Positions 18,144 through 27,758 of a stretch of DNA of 64,000 nucleotides are shown here, piece by piece. The position numbers were made by a program, and so were the translations under genes. Below the pieces are notes generated by a model that did not search any database, was not told where the DNA came from, and saw nothing but the letters and a program-made list of their open reading frames with translations. The stretch comes from Candidatus Zixiibacteriota bacterium (GTDB lineage Bacteria; Zixibacteria; MSB-5A5; DSPP01): positions 1 through 64,000 of the forward strand of contig JAKEHY010000001.1 of the NCBI GenBank assembly GCA_022614805.1, in the 5' to 3' direction. Position 1 is the first letter of the stretch, and each line of letters starts with the position of its first letter.

Positions 18144-19631
18144 GTGCCCACCGCAGGAACCGTCAGAAAAAGCCCGAGAGTAACTGCCCCGGCCGTTCAA
18201 GATGGAGCCGCTTCCATTGCGTCCGGTCAGCTTTCTTTCTTTGAAAACGTATGCGCCTACTTTGATAAAGCGGCGGCTTTCACCCGGCACCCCAAAGGGC
18301 TCTTGGACCAAATCAAGGAGTGCAACAGCGTCTATTCCTTCAAGTTCCCACTCCGCTCCGAGAAGGGATACCAAGTCATCTCCGGCTGGCGGGTGGAACA
18401 CAGCCACCACAAGCTGCCCGTCAAGGGAGGGATTCGGTATTCGGAGGACGTGAACGAAGATGAGGTGAAGGCCCTGGCGGCTTTGATGACCTACAAGTGC
18501 GCCGTTGTAGACGTCCCCTTCGGAGGTGCCAAAGGTGGTGTGAAGATTAACCCAAAGAAACACACAGTTGAGGAATTGGAGCAAATTACCCGCCGGTACA
18601 CGGCCGAATTGATAAAGAAAGACTTTATAGGCCCCGGGGTGGATGTTCCGGCGCCCGATTCCGGTACTGGCCCTCGGGAAATGGCCTGGATAGCCGACAC
18701 CTACGCCGCTTTCAACCCGGGACAGACCGACGCTTTCGGTTGCGTGACCGGCAAGCCGGTCTCCCAGGGGGGAGTGCGGGGCCGGACGGAGGCGACCGGG
18801 CGGGGCATTTACTATGCCCTGCAGGAGGTCTGCAGCTATCCGGAAGATATGAAGAAACTGGGCTTTTCCGCCGGTTTGAAGGGAAAATCGGTGGTGGTGC
18901 AGGGGTTCGGAAACGTGGGGTATTACGCCGCCCTGTTTTGTCAGGAAGAGGGATGCCCCGTTATAGCCATTGCCGTGCCGGAAGGGGCCATCTACAACCC
19001 GAAGGGCTTGGACGTTGAGGCTGCCTTCCAGCACCGCAAGGAGACCGGCTCGATCTTGAACTTTCCCGGCGCCAAAAATCTGGCCAAAAGCACCGATGCC
19101 CTGGAATTGGATTGCGACATTCTAATCCCTTCCGCCTTGGAAAACCAGATTACCGAAGCCAACGCCCCGCGTATCAAAGCCAAAATAATTGCCGAAGGAG
19201 CCAACGGCCCCACCACCGCCGCGGCCGACGAGATTCTGGCGAAGAAAGGGGTGCTTGTCATCCCGGATATGTACGCCAACGCCGGCGGGGTCACGGTTTC
19301 CTATTTCGAGTGGCTGAAGAACCTTTCGCACGTCCGCTTTGGCCGGATGGGGAAACGGTTTGAAACCACGGCCTACGACCGGATTTTACGGGCGGTCGAA
19401 ACCGCGACCGGCAAACGTTTTTCCGAACAGGAAAGGCGGGCCGTGGCGCACGGGGCCGACGAGATTGACCTGGTGAACTCCGGGCTGGAGGAAACGATGG
19501 CCGTGGCCTACAACCAGATTCGGGAGGTCTGGAAAAGCAATCCCAAGATTCCCGATTTGCGCACGGCCGCCTTCGTTTCGGCCATCGACAAAGTGGCGGC
19601 CTCCTACATGGAGCTGGGCATCTTTCCGTAG
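18144..19631 (+). CDS. gdhA: glutamate dehydrogenase (Glu/Leu/Phe/Val family)
   Basis: 495 residues from GTG 18144, preceded by AAGGAGG; an ATG at 18139 is out of frame. The substrate site is [11 protein letters not shown], then [20 protein letters not shown] with the catalytic lysine, [13 protein letters not shown] and [10 protein letters not shown]. The Rossmann motif is VQGFGNVG, later [12 protein letters not shown]. It is longer than the usual 420-450 residues, with an extended N-terminus and insertions such as the [10 protein letters not shown] loop. It catalyses reversible deamination of glutamate to 2-oxoglutarate; cofactor choice is not readable. Confidence 0.92.
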   Translation: MPTAGTVRKSPRVTAPAVQDGAASIASGQLSFFENVCAYFDKAAAFTRHPKGLLDQIKECNSVYSFKFPLRSEKGYQVISGWRVEHSHHKLPVKGGIRYSEDVNEDEVKALAALMTYKCAVVDVPFGGAKGGVKINPKKHTVEELEQITRRYTAELIKKDFIGPGVDVPAPDSGTGPREMAWIADTYAAFNPGQTDAFGCVTGKPVSQGGVRGRTEATGRGIYYALQEVCSYPEDMKKLGFSAGLKGKSVVVQGFGNVGYYAALFCQEEGCPVIAIAVPEGAIYNPKGLDVEAAFQHRKETGSILNFPGAKNLAKSTDALELDCDILIPSALENQITEANAPRIKAKIIAEGANGPTTAAADEILAKKGVLVIPDMYANAGGVTVSYFEWLKNLSHVRFGRMGKRFETTAYDRILRAVETATGKRFSEQERRAVAHGADEIDLVNSGLEETMAVAYNQIREVWKSNPKIPDLRTAAFVSAIDKVAASYMELGIFP

Positions 19632-19659
19632 GGCTCGCCGTTTTTTCCAGCAAAGACGG

Positions 19660-19687
19660 TTGCAAAAAAGCGTTTTATTCGTATCTT
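19660..19687 (+). promoter_or_regulatory. promoter of the PpiD-like gene
   Basis: TTGCAA (19660-19665), 16 bases, TATCTT (19682-19687). The expected first base is about 19694, where the stem-loop below begins. Confidence 0.4.
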
Positions 19688-19693
19688 TTACGC

Positions 19694-19724
19694 AAGCAGG
19701 AACAGGCCTTTGGGGTTCCTGCTT
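19694..19724 (+). repeat. 10-bp stem-loop in the ppiD leader (or gdhA terminator)
   Basis: AAGCAGGAAC and GTTCCTGCTT form a perfect 10-bp stem with an 11-base loop. It has no T-run directly after it, so it may be a 5' stabilising hairpin of the downstream mRNA rather than a terminator of gdhA. Confidence 0.5.
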
Positions 19725-19757
19725 GACTGTTTAATTGTAGAAAGAGAAGGAGTAAAA

Positions 19758-21593
19758 ATGCTGAAAACCATGCGCAAAAACACCAAGATTGTTTTGTGGC
19801 TCGTCATCGCCGCCTTCATCGGGACCATCGTATTCGCCTGGGGGATGCAGTACACCGCCTCGGAGCGGATGAGAAACTACGTGGCCAAAGTAAACGGCGA
19901 AAAAATATCCGCAGACGAATATCTCTTTTACTTCGACCGGATGGTCCGCCAGTGGGAATCGCAAAACCCCCAATCCGAACTCCCCGACGACCAGCGCGCC
20001 AAACTTCACTACGACGCCTGGCGGGAACTGCTGCGGAACGTGTTGATGGAGCAACAGGTAAAACAGTACGGATTGCGGGTGACCGACGGCGAGGTTTTGG
20101 AATTTTTGCAAAAGTACTACTACGCCGTTCCGGAACTCACGCAGCTCGAGGTTTTTCAAACCAACGGCCAGTTCGATTACAACAAATACATGACTATAAT
20201 GAATTCCAAAGACCCCGCCGCCGGCCCGTTCTGGGCGCAAATCGAAGCCTTGGTGCGCCCCAAGATTCTGGAATTCAAGCTCTCCAACGCCGTCTTCTCG
20301 ACGGCCCGGGTCTCCAACCAGGACGTGGTCAACCGGTACAAGGAGTTCAACGAATACTACAAGGTTAAAATCGTCCACGTCCGTTCCGACCAGTTCCGAA
20401 CTCAAATTCCCGCCCCGACCGAGGAAGAACTGAAAACGGAGTTCGAAAAAAACAAGGAAAAATACCGCCAGCCTGAACGGGCCTTTATCAAGTTCGTCCA
20501 TTTCAAAAAAGCCTCGGGCCTGGAGGATGAAGAGCGGGCCGAAGACAACGCGCTTAAAATACGAGAAGCGGTCAATAAGGCTGCCGATTCGGCCGCTTTC
20601 GCCGCGCTCGCCCGCCTGTATTCCGACGACCCCACGGCTCTTCAAAACGGCGGCGATTTGGGCTGGTTCGGGCGGGGGCAGATGGTGGCGGCCTTCGACT
20701 CGGCCGCCTTTGCCATGAAACCGGGCGAACTTTCCCAGCCGGTCCGAACCAGCTTCGGCTGGCATTTGATCAAGCTCTGGTCCAGGAAAAAGGGGAAAAA
20801 CGGGGAACAGGTGCACGCCAGCCACATTTTGTTGAAAATTGAACCGAGCCGCGAAGGAACCGAGCAGCTGAAAACGATGGCCGAAAATTTTTCCCGGCGG
20901 GTCGGGGAAGGGGGATTCGAAAAAGTCGCCTCCGAAATGCAGCTGGTTATCGACTCCTCCAACATTTTTACCCGGGACGCCTCCATTGCCGGTGTGGGGC
21001 TTTTTACCGAAATCAACCAGTTCGTTTTTTCCAGCAAACCGGGTTCCACCTCCCCCGTTTACAACGTGCCGGGCTCCTTCGTCGTGGTGAAAGTGGAAAA
21101 ACATTTTCCGGCCGGCATCCCCCGTTTCGATGAAGTGAAAAGTATGGTTCGGTCCGATTTTATCCGCCGCAAAACAATGAACCTTGCCCGCCAGAAAGCG
21201 GAGGGGATAGGCCAACTTTTGCAAAAGGGAACTTCCATCGATTCGGCCGCCGCCCGTTTCAATCAAACGGTGGAGACCGAGCATATTTGGGGCTGGGGGG
21301 CGTGGGTGCCGGGAATGGGGGATGCGCCCGCCTTTTTGGGGGCCGTCATCCGCGCCCATCAGCAAAAACAGCGCTTTATCCCCCCCGTGCCAACCGATAT
21401 CGGTTACGTTTTGGGGGAACTGCTGCAGTACCTCCCTTATGACGCCGGCCGTTTTGCCGTAGCCAAGGATTCCACGGTCCAGTCCCTGTATCAAAAACGC
21501 AGAACGGATGCCATAAACGCCTGGATTGCCCAAGAGCAACGGGATGCGGATATAGAGGATTATAGAATGGAAGTCCTGGGAGCCAATTTTTGA
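19758..21593 (+). CDS. PpiD/SurA-type membrane-anchored parvulin chaperone
   Basis: About 611 residues from the ATG at 19758, after GAAGGAG. It has one N-terminal membrane anchor (IVLWLVIAAFIGTIVFAWGM) and then the SurA_N-type helical region (VAKVNGEKISADEYLFYFD). The first parvulin domain at about 235-345 is well kept (GGDLGWFGRGQMVAAFDSAA, FGWHLIKLW). A second begins at VHASHILLKI but is degenerate. This is the PpiD layout: a periplasmic chaperone at the inner membrane that helps newly exported proteins fold. Confidence 0.87.
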   Translation: MLKTMRKNTKIVLWLVIAAFIGTIVFAWGMQYTASERMRNYVAKVNGEKISADEYLFYFDRMVRQWESQNPQSELPDDQRAKLHYDAWRELLRNVLMEQQVKQYGLRVTDGEVLEFLQKYYYAVPELTQLEVFQTNGQFDYNKYMTIMNSKDPAAGPFWAQIEALVRPKILEFKLSNAVFSTARVSNQDVVNRYKEFNEYYKVKIVHVRSDQFRTQIPAPTEEELKTEFEKNKEKYRQPERAFIKFVHFKKASGLEDEERAEDNALKIREAVNKAADSAAFAALARLYSDDPTALQNGGDLGWFGRGQMVAAFDSAAFAMKPGELSQPVRTSFGWHLIKLWSRKKGKNGEQVHASHILLKIEPSREGTEQLKTMAENFSRRVGEGGFEKVASEMQLVIDSSNIFTRDASIAGVGLFTEINQFVFSSKPGSTSPVYNVPGSFVVVKVEKHFPAGIPRFDEVKSMVRSDFIRRKTMNLARQKAEGIGQLLQKGTSIDSAAARFNQTVETEHIWGWGAWVPGMGDAPAFLGAVIRAHQQKQRFIPPVPTDIGYVLGELLQYLPYDAGRFAVAKDSTVQSLYQKRRTDAINAWIAQEQRDADIEDYRMEVLGANF

Positions 21594-21608
21594 AACGAAG
21601 CCGAAAAA

Positions 21609-21632
21609 AGCCGTCTTCGGCTAAAAATTTTT
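21609..21632 (+). terminator. likely rho-independent terminator after the PpiD-like gene
   Basis: AGCCG, loop TCTT, CGGCT, then AAAAATTTTTC. An alternative stem GCCGAA/TTCGGC overlaps it. A TTGACA follows at 21634-21639 and may begin the next gene's promoter, but no good -10 is present. Confidence 0.6.
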
Positions 21633-21690
21633 CTTGACAATTCCTCTTTCCACCTCATCTTACGGGCAGAGCAAAGAAGCATAAAATGGG

Positions 21691-23139
21691 GTGAATAGGT
21701 TTTTAGTTTCGGCCGGTCTTTTTCTCCTTGTCTCTACTCCTATAGCCTCTTCCCAACCCGACAGCATCTACGCTTTCTCTTCGGATGTGAAAATTACGGA
21801 GGCCGGGCAGTATGAGGGTTCTTCCTTCGGGTTTTTCAGTTCCGGCCAGCACTTCACCGCCTTCCGGGGGGACACGGTTTACGTAGCTTGGCAGGAAAGC
21901 CGGGATTTCACCTATATTTTCTTTGCCCGGTCGAACGATGGGGGTTTAACCTTTGGCCCAAACGTGGTCGCTGCTGGGGGTGTCAATCCCTCAATGCGGG
22001 TGGACAGTGCCGGGGTAATCTATCTGGCCTATCAAAATAGCGGGGACATCTTTTTCCGGAAGTCCACAGATGGCGGGACGACCTTCAGTGCAAGAGTCAA
22101 AGTTAACGACGACACCATTCCCCAGATTGGCCAGGAAGAACCGGCTATCGCTGTGAACAACAAAGGCCAGATTTTCATAGCTTGGATTGACAAAAGACTG
22201 TACCCCCAGTCAATTTTCATAGCCGCGAGCTATGACGGCGGCAACACGTTTACCGCAAACGTACAGGCCAGCGATTCAGGCTTTTATGCCTATTCTTGTG
22301 ATATAGCTGCCGATGATTCGGGTCGAGTATATGTAGTATGGTCGGAGGCTGTGACAGCTCTTAATCTCCCCCTCCGGCTTGCCCGGAGCGATGATTCGGG
22401 GCAATCATTTTCTTACCGAACTACGGTGAGTGACCTGCCAGTTGACCCAGACCAAGTTTATGCTCTTTGGCCAAGTGCGGTCGTGGGGGATGGCGGTGTT
22501 CTTGGTGTAGCTTGGCAAGACCGTCGTTTCAATCAGTATACCCTCCACTTTTCTACAAGCAATGATTACGGCCAAGCCTTTTTTCCCAGCGTGCGAGTGG
22601 ATGATGACCTTAATCTTACCAGCAGCACGGCACCGCAAACTCCCTCTTTAGTATGTAGAAATGACATTTTTTATGTGGTTTGGAGTGATGTAAGGATTCG
22701 CGCCAGCGACTCCCAGACGGTGGCTAATATATTCTTTTCTTACAGCTTGGATACCGGTAAGAGTTTTGTTCCCAATGTGGATGCCAACGCTGCCGACCCG
22801 AACCGTCCGTTTCGACTTATCCCAAGCCTGGCTGTGAATGAAACAGGAAAGGCGTTTGTATGCTGGGTGGATGACCGCTACGACCCGGTCTTTTCAGAAA
22901 TCTATCAGATTTTCGGAACTACTGGAAAATACATCCAACTGTTGAAGGGGGATTTAAACCTAGATGAAATGCTATCAGCCGCGGATGTTGTGATGCTGGT
23001 GAACGCAACTTTTTCAAGGCAGCATTACCCCGCTCCTTTCCAAAACGCCGACGGCAACTGCGATGGAAAACTTAGCGGAGCGGATATTGTCCTGCTGCTG
23101 TATGCCGTCTTTGCAAATAATCCGTTTCCATGCTCGTAA
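21691..23139 (+). CDS. secreted sialidase/BNR-like repeat protein with C-terminal dockerin
   Basis: 482 residues from GTG 21691. Signal peptide FLVSAGLFLLVSTPIASS. Then six or more beta-propeller repeats carrying Asp-box-like S.DGG.TF turns (RSNDGGLTF, STDGGTTF, SYDGGNTF, SNDYGQAF, SLDTGKSF) and repeated AW.D.R strands. Residues of about 420-482 form a type I dockerin: GDLNLDEMLSAADVVMLVN and NADGNCDGKLSGADIVLLL, two Ca-binding loops. It is probably a non-enzymatic or glycan-related surface protein. No cohesin is visible here; dockerin-like tails are common on secreted proteins of uncultured FCB bacteria. Confidence 0.87.
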   Translation: MNRFLVSAGLFLLVSTPIASSQPDSIYAFSSDVKITEAGQYEGSSFGFFSSGQHFTAFRGDTVYVAWQESRDFTYIFFARSNDGGLTFGPNVVAAGGVNPSMRVDSAGVIYLAYQNSGDIFFRKSTDGGTTFSARVKVNDDTIPQIGQEEPAIAVNNKGQIFIAWIDKRLYPQSIFIAASYDGGNTFTANVQASDSGFYAYSCDIAADDSGRVYVVWSEAVTALNLPLRLARSDDSGQSFSYRTTVSDLPVDPDQVYALWPSAVVGDGGVLGVAWQDRRFNQYTLHFSTSNDYGQAFFPSVRVDDDLNLTSSTAPQTPSLVCRNDIFYVVWSDVRIRASDSQTVANIFFSYSLDTGKSFVPNVDANAADPNRPFRLIPSLAVNETGKAFVCWVDDRYDPVFSEIYQIFGTTGKYIQLLKGDLNLDEMLSAADVVMLVNATFSRQHYPAPFQNADGNCDGKLSGADIVLLLYAVFANNPFPCS

Positions 23140-23192
23140 ACTCTAAAATCGAATAGAGGTCTTAAGAGCAAATTTTTAACCCAAGCAAAACC

Positions 23193-23222
23193 AAGAAAGC
23201 GCCCCGTTCGGAGCGCTTTCTT
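23193..23222. terminator. bidirectional terminator between convergent genes
   Basis: AAGAAAGCGC and GCGCTTTCTT form a 10-bp stem with a short loop between the dockerin gene (plus) and rng (minus). It overlaps the rng stop codon (TAA at 23223-23221) and gives a T-run on both strands. Confidence 0.7.
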
Positions 23223-24822
23223 ATTTCATAAAAAGCTCGGTCACTTCCTTTTTGGTATCCGCCTCCAAAACCCGGAAACGGTCGGGTGGCGTAAAGGTGT
23301 CCCGAATGACGTCAATATCCAGTTTCAAGTTTTTGGAAAGCAGGGCAATCCGGTTGCCGGCTCCGTCCGCGACCGCTTCCGCCAGATAGGGGTGGATGAT
23401 AAGCTTGAAAGACCGGGTGGCCGAGCCGGCCTTCGCCCGCTTGAACCAGCGCTCGATTTTGGTGGCCAGCGTTTCCTTGGATAAAATCCGGCCAAAACCG
23501 CTGCAGGTCGGACAGGGGTCGGAAAAGGTGAAAATCAAGCTGGGTCGGACTCGCTCCCGGGTCATTTCGATAAGCCCGAACTCGGAAATGGGGCTGATGG
23601 CGTACTTGGAGCGGTCGCTGCGCATCGCCGAGCGGAACTCCTCGAAAAGCCGGCGGCGGTGCTCGCGGGAGGGCATGTCGATAAAATCCACGATGATGAG
23701 GCCGCCGATGTCCCGCAGCCGGATCTGGCGGGCGATTTCCTTGGCCGCTTCCATATTGGCCCGGAAAATGGTCTGTTCCTGGTTGTCCTTCCCCACAAAT
23801 CGTCCGGTATTCACGTCGACGGTGACCAAGGCCTCGGTCTGGTCGATGACCAGATAGACCCCCCGCTTGAGCCAGATTTTCCGCTCCAGCATTTTGTCGA
23901 TTTCCGGCTCGATGCCGTACAAGTCAAAGATCGGCACCGGTTCCGCGTAGAGAACGACTTTCGAACGCAGCTCCGGAGCAACTTCCTTCAAATACCGGAT
24001 AATTTTACGGTATTCGTCCTTGTTGTCGCAGACCAGCCGGTCCACGTCGGAGGTGAACAGGTCGCGGATTACGCTGGTGGTGCTTCCGCTTTCTTTGTAA
24101 AGGAGCGCCGGCGCCTTGACCCGACGGGACAAGCGGCTGATTTTTTTCCAGAGGTGTGCCAGGCTTTTGAGGTCGGCGGAAAACTCTTTTTCATCCTTCC
24201 CTTCCCCTTCCGTGCGGATAATGGCGCCAAAACCGGACGGCAGATGCTTCAAGGCCACGTCTTTCAAACGCCGCTTTTCCGCCCAATTGGAAATCCGCTT
24301 GGAGACGCGCACGGCCCGGCCGCCCGGAATTAAAACCAAGAACCGGCCCGGCAGGGCCAGCTCGGTGGTCACCCGGGGGCCCTTCGTTCCGATTTGTTCC
24401 TTCACCACCTGGATGAGAACCTCGTCCCCTTTTTTCAAAATTTCCTCTATGGACGCCCGAAAGCGATGGCGCTCCGGGGCGGGGGCTTCTTCCTCCAGCT
24501 CCTCCAGCTCTTCATCGGCCTGGGAACCGTAGTGCCAGGCCAGGTCGGAAACGTGCAAAAAGGCCGATTTTTCCAGGCCAATATCCAGAAAGGCGGCCTG
24601 CATGCCCGGCAATATGGAATTGACTTTGGCCTTGTAGATGTCTCCGGCGATGCGTTCCCGGTCGGCCCGCTCCACCATCAGTTCCATCAGCCGCCCTTCT
24701 TCCAGAAGGGCGATGCGGGTCTCAAAATCGGAGGCGTTGATTACGATTTCTTTGGAAAGTTTCTCGGGGTGTTTCTTTGATTCCTTCTCCCTGGAAAACC
24801 AAACCAGCGGATTTTTTATCAT
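23221..24822 (-). CDS. rng: ribonuclease G/E family endoribonuclease
   Basis: 533 residues: RNase G size, without the long RNase E tail. The S1 domain (GDIYKAKVNSILPGMQAAF) carries an acidic insert (DEELEELEEEAP). The DNase I-like catalytic core has TVDVNTGRFVGK and VDFIDMP, holding the Mg-binding aspartates. The Zn-link CPTCSGFG joins protomers. It processes rRNA and mRNA 5' ends. The ATG overlaps the fmt stop (ATGA); rng is the last gene of the translation/repair run. Confidence 0.93.
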   Translation of the reverse strand: MIKNPLVWFSREKESKKHPEKLSKEIVINASDFETRIALLEEGRLMELMVERADRERIAGDIYKAKVNSILPGMQAAFLDIGLEKSAFLHVSDLAWHYGSQADEELEELEEEAPAPERHRFRASIEEILKKGDEVLIQVVKEQIGTKGPRVTTELALPGRFLVLIPGGRAVRVSKRISNWAEKRRLKDVALKHLPSGFGAIIRTEGEGKDEKEFSADLKSLAHLWKKISRLSRRVKAPALLYKESGSTTSVIRDLFTSDVDRLVCDNKDEYRKIIRYLKEVAPELRSKVVLYAEPVPIFDLYGIEPEIDKMLERKIWLKRGVYLVIDQTEALVTVDVNTGRFVGKDNQEQTIFRANMEAAKEIARQIRLRDIGGLIIVDFIDMPSREHRRRLFEEFRSAMRSDRSKYAISPISEFGLIEMTRERVRPSLIFTFSDPCPTCSGFGRILSKETLATKIERWFKRAKAGSATRSFKLIIHPYLAEAVADGAGNRIALLSKNLKLDIDVIRDTFTPPDRFRVLEADTKKEVTELFMK

Positions 24823-25775
24823 ACGGTCAGCTCAAAGGTTTTATCGGCCAGCTTTCGATGGCCGCGGGCAAACTCCGGCCCGGTTGATTTTTTTCTTCCT
24901 TCTAAGGAAAGCTCGACCAGCTCCACCGCTCCTTCCCCGCAGCAAACGGCCAATCCGGTTTTGTCGCTGAAATAACACCAGCTGCCCGGGGCGTTGGCGG
25001 TACTCTTTTCCAAATCGGCGGTCGAAAGAAGGACTCTGCTTCTGTAAATTTTAACGATAACTCCCCCTAATTTACCCCAGGTACCCGGTACGGGTGAAAA
25101 AGCCCGGATTTGGTTATGCACCTGCAGCGCGGAAAGGTCCCAACGAACAAAGCCATCTTCCTTTTTCAGTCTGGGAGCCGAACTAGCCCCGGCTTCCGAC
25201 TGGGGAACCGGCATCAAACTTCCGACTTCCATCCCATTCAAGGTTTCCAAAAGAAGCTTTGCCCCTAAACGAGAAAGCTTTTCCGCCAATTCCCCGGCCG
25301 TTTCGTCCGGCCCGATGGGGCAGTCCCGCTGGGCCAGGATGGCTCCCGTGTCCAGCCGGTCGTCCAAAAGAAAAGTGGTGACTCCGGTCTTCCGTTCACC
25401 GTGGTAGATGGCCCAGTTGACCGGTGCCGCTCCCCGGTATTGGGGCAAAAGGGAAGCGTGCAGATTGACGCTCCCCCATCGAGGCAACGAATACACTTCT
25501 TTGGAAAGGTACCGAAAGGCCACCACCACTCCCACATCCGGCCCCCGGGCCCCCAGCCAACCCAGAAACGGAGGGTCTTTAAGTTTTTCCGGTGTTTGGA
25601 CCTCCAGTCCAAGCTCCCGCGCCCGCCGTTCCACGGGGGACGGCGCTACTTTTAACCCGCGACCGGCCGGCTTTGGAAAGGCGGTGACCACGCCGACAAT
25701 TTTATGTTCCGACGATACCAGCGCTTCCAGACTCGGAAGGGCGAATTCCGGCGTACCCATAAAAACCACCCTCAC
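24819..25775 (-). CDS. fmt: methionyl-tRNA formyltransferase
   Basis: 318 residues, family length. It has MGTPEFALPSLEAL at the start, the catalytic SLLPQYRGAAPVNWAI (the HxSLLP.YRG.AP.. motif, with NLHASLLP), DTGAIL and a C-terminal OB-like anticodon-arm domain. It formylates initiator Met-tRNA. GTG start overlapping the def stop (GTGA). def and fmt are paired as in most bacteria, since the two steps are linked. Confidence 0.95.
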   Translation of the reverse strand: MRVVFMGTPEFALPSLEALVSSEHKIVGVVTAFPKPAGRGLKVAPSPVERRARELGLEVQTPEKLKDPPFLGWLGARGPDVGVVVAFRYLSKEVYSLPRWGSVNLHASLLPQYRGAAPVNWAIYHGERKTGVTTFLLDDRLDTGAILAQRDCPIGPDETAGELAEKLSRLGAKLLLETLNGMEVGSLMPVPQSEAGASSAPRLKKEDGFVRWDLSALQVHNQIRAFSPVPGTWGKLGGVIVKIYRSRVLLSTADLEKSTANAPGSWCYFSDKTGLAVCCGEGAVELVELSLEGRKKSTGPEFARGHRKLADKTFELTV

Positions 25776-26290
25776 AGGGCAGCCGCTTTTCTCCTCATCT
25801 CCGCCAACTTCCCTTTCAGCAAATCCCGCTCCAAAGCGGTCAAGTGGTCGATGAACAAGACCCCGTTTAAGTGATCGGTTTCATGGCAGAAAACCCGGGC
25901 TGCCATATCCTCCGCCTCCAATTCCATTTTTTCTCCTTTCAGGTTCTGGCCCGCCAGCCTGATTTTTTTCGGCCGCCGCACTTCCGCATACACCCCTGGG
26001 ATGGACAAACACCCCTCCTCCTCCACACTTTCCTCGGGGGAGCGAAAAACAATTTCGGGATTGACGACGGCGATTTTTTTCCCGGAAAGCTCAAAGCCGG
26101 CCATGTCGGCCACAAAAACTCGTTCCAAAACCCCCACCTGGTTCCCGGCCAGGCCGACGCCGTTGGCGGCTTCCATTGTTGCCATCATATCGGCCGCCAG
26201 GCGTGCCAATTTTTCGTCAAATACGGTGACCGTCCGGGCGCGCTCTCGTAAAATCGGGTCGCCGTATTTCCTGATTTCCAGAACCGTCAC
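25772..26290 (-). CDS. def: peptide deformylase
   Basis: 172 residues from GTG 26290, which overlaps the yajC stop (GTGA) and is preceded by GGAG. Longer upstream starts would run antiparallel through yajC and are not likely. Motif I is GVGLAGNQVG (commonly GxGLAAxQ, so one Ala to Gly), motif II EEGCLSIPG with the metal-binding Cys, motif III CHETDHLNG (HExDH). It removes the formyl group from new proteins. Confidence 0.95.
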   Translation of the reverse strand: MTVLEIRKYGDPILRERARTVTVFDEKLARLAADMMATMEAANGVGLAGNQVGVLERVFVADMAGFELSGKKIAVVNPEIVFRSPEESVEEEGCLSIPGVYAEVRRPKKIRLAGQNLKGEKMELEAEDMAARVFCHETDHLNGVLFIDHLTALERDLLKGKLAEMRRKAAAL

Positions 26291-26580
26291 GACTCCAGTT
26301 TGCCGGCGATGGCCGTGCGCAAAAACTCGATTTTGGTGTCCTCCCCCACTTTCAAGACGATTTTGTTTTCCTTTTCGTCTATGCCCCAGATATGACCGAT
26401 AATCCCGCTGGTGGTGACGACCCGGTCTCCCCGTTTCAAGGCGGACAGCATTTTTTGATGCTCCTTCTGCTTTTTCTGCTGGGGACGGATTAAAAAAAGA
26501 TAGAAAATGGGGATGATTAAAAGCAGGGGCAAAATCTGCATAAAGAAATTCCCCCCGTTTTGGCTGGGCGGTCCGCCCAT
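26287..26580 (-). CDS. yajC: preprotein translocase subunit YajC
   Basis: About 97 residues from the ATG at 26580. Upstream TTG starts at 26589 or 26598 are also possible because AGGAGG lies at about 26600. One membrane helix (ILPLLLIIPIFYLFLIRPQ) is followed by the family mark RPQQKKQKEH, then GDRVVTTSGIIG and KVGEDTKIEF. It is the accessory subunit of SecDF-YajC. It sits between tgt and def; secD and secF are not in the window. Confidence 0.93.
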   Translation of the reverse strand: MGGPPSQNGGNFFMQILPLLLIIPIFYLFLIRPQQKKQKEHQKMLSALKRGDRVVTTSGIIGHIWGIDEKENKIVLKVGEDTKIEFLRTAIAGKLES

Positions 26581-26591
26581 TAAAAGCAAGA

Positions 26592-27758
26592 CTAACAAAC
26601 CTCCTCCTCTCTGTAACGTTCCGTAAAGCTTTTCTTAAACGCCGCAAATTCATTCGTTTTGATTTTCTCCCGGATCACACGCAACAATTCCTGATAGAAC
26701 CAGAGGTTGTGAAGGCTGGCCAGATGCATTGCCGTAATTTCCCGGACGTTGAACAGATGCCGGATGTAGGCCCGGCTATAGTTCCGGCAGGCCGGACATC
26801 CGCACCGTTCGTCAATGGGTTGAAAGTCATCCTTAAACCCGGCCCCCTTCAAGACCAATTTCCCTTCCCAGGAATAAACCGTCCCGTTGCGAGCATTGCG
26901 GGTCGGCAAGGCGCAATCGAAAAGGTCGATTCCCGCCTCGATTCCCAAAAGCAAATCTTCCGGCGTTCCCATCCCCATCAGGTAGCGCAGCCGGTCAGGC
27001 GGAAGATGTTCCAAGGAAGTGCCGACCGTTTCAAATGTTTCCCCCTTGGTTTCTCCCAGGGAAAGCCCGCCGAGGGCATAGCCGTCGAATTCCAGTTCCG
27101 AAAGCTCTTGGGCCGAACGTTTACGCCAAACCAGGCTGGTGGAGCCCTGAACGATTCCAAAAAGGTACTGCCTCTGTCCTAAGGGGGATACCCGGCCGCG
27201 CGACTTCCACCAGGACTTGGAGCGTTTGGCCCATTCGGTGGTCACCCGGACTGAACGGGCAATCAAAGCCTCCTCCGCCGGATAGGGAGGGCAAAAATCC
27301 AGGGGCATTATCAAATCCGAACCCAAGCCTTGCTGGATTTCCAATACCTTCTCCGGGGAAAAAAAATGTTGCGACCCATCCCAATGCGAGCGAAAGGCAA
27401 CCCCTTCCTCCTGGTAATCGAAAAACTCCGACAAGCGGTAGGCCTGAAAGCCGCCGGAATCGGTCAGAATTGGACCTTCCCAGTTGATAAACCGGTGTAG
27501 TCCACCGGCTTCGCGGATGACCTCCACGCCCGGTTTCAAATAAAGATGGTAGCTGTTCGAAAGAACGATTTCTGTCCCCAGCGAGCGGACTTCCTCAAAC
27601 AAAAGCGTTTTCACGCTCCCGGCCGTTGCCACCGGGGCGAAGGCGGGGGTCTGAAAATCCCCGTGCGTCGTTTTCATCCATCCGCTGCGGGCCGACGTTT
27701 TCCGGTCGACCGCCTCAACCAAAAATCCTGTGGTTTCACTCGCAACTGCCAAACTCAC
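26592..27758 (-). CDS. tgt: queuine tRNA-ribosyltransferase (tRNA-guanine transglycosylase)
   Basis: 388 residues, family length. It has LSNSYHLYLKPG, the catalytic TDSGGFQAYRL, the substrate loop GGLSLGETK and GID.FDCALPTRNARNG with the nucleophilic Asp region. The zinc site is CGCPACRNYSRAYIRHL. It exchanges guanine 34 for preQ1 in Asp, Asn, His and Tyr tRNAs. GTG start overlaps the radA stop (GTGA). Confidence 0.96.
   Translation of the reverse strand: MSLAVASETTGFLVEAVDRKTSARSGWMKTTHGDFQTPAFAPVATAGSVKTLLFEEVRSLGTEIVLSNSYHLYLKPGVEVIREAGGLHRFINWEGPILTDSGGFQAYRLSEFFDYQEEGVAFRSHWDGSQHFFSPEKVLEIQQGLGSDLIMPLDFCPPYPAEEALIARSVRVTTEWAKRSKSWWKSRGRVSPLGQRQYLFGIVQGSTSLVWRKRSAQELSELEFDGYALGGLSLGETKGETFETVGTSLEHLPPDRLRYLMGMGTPEDLLLGIEAGIDLFDCALPTRNARNGTVYSWEGKLVLKGAGFKDDFQPIDERCGCPACRNYSRAYIRHLFNVREITAMHLASLHNLWFYQELLRVIREKIKTNEFAAFKKSFTERYREEEVC

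Noticed and set aside
19731-21539. Long minus-strand open frame opposite the PpiD-like gene
   Set aside because: Its translation has no domain and low complexity; the plus-strand gene has clear parvulin motifs and a ribosome-binding site.
26291-26653. N-terminal extension of peptide deformylase
   Set aside because: It overlaps yajC completely in another frame; the GTG at 26290 with GTGA coupling gives the normal length.
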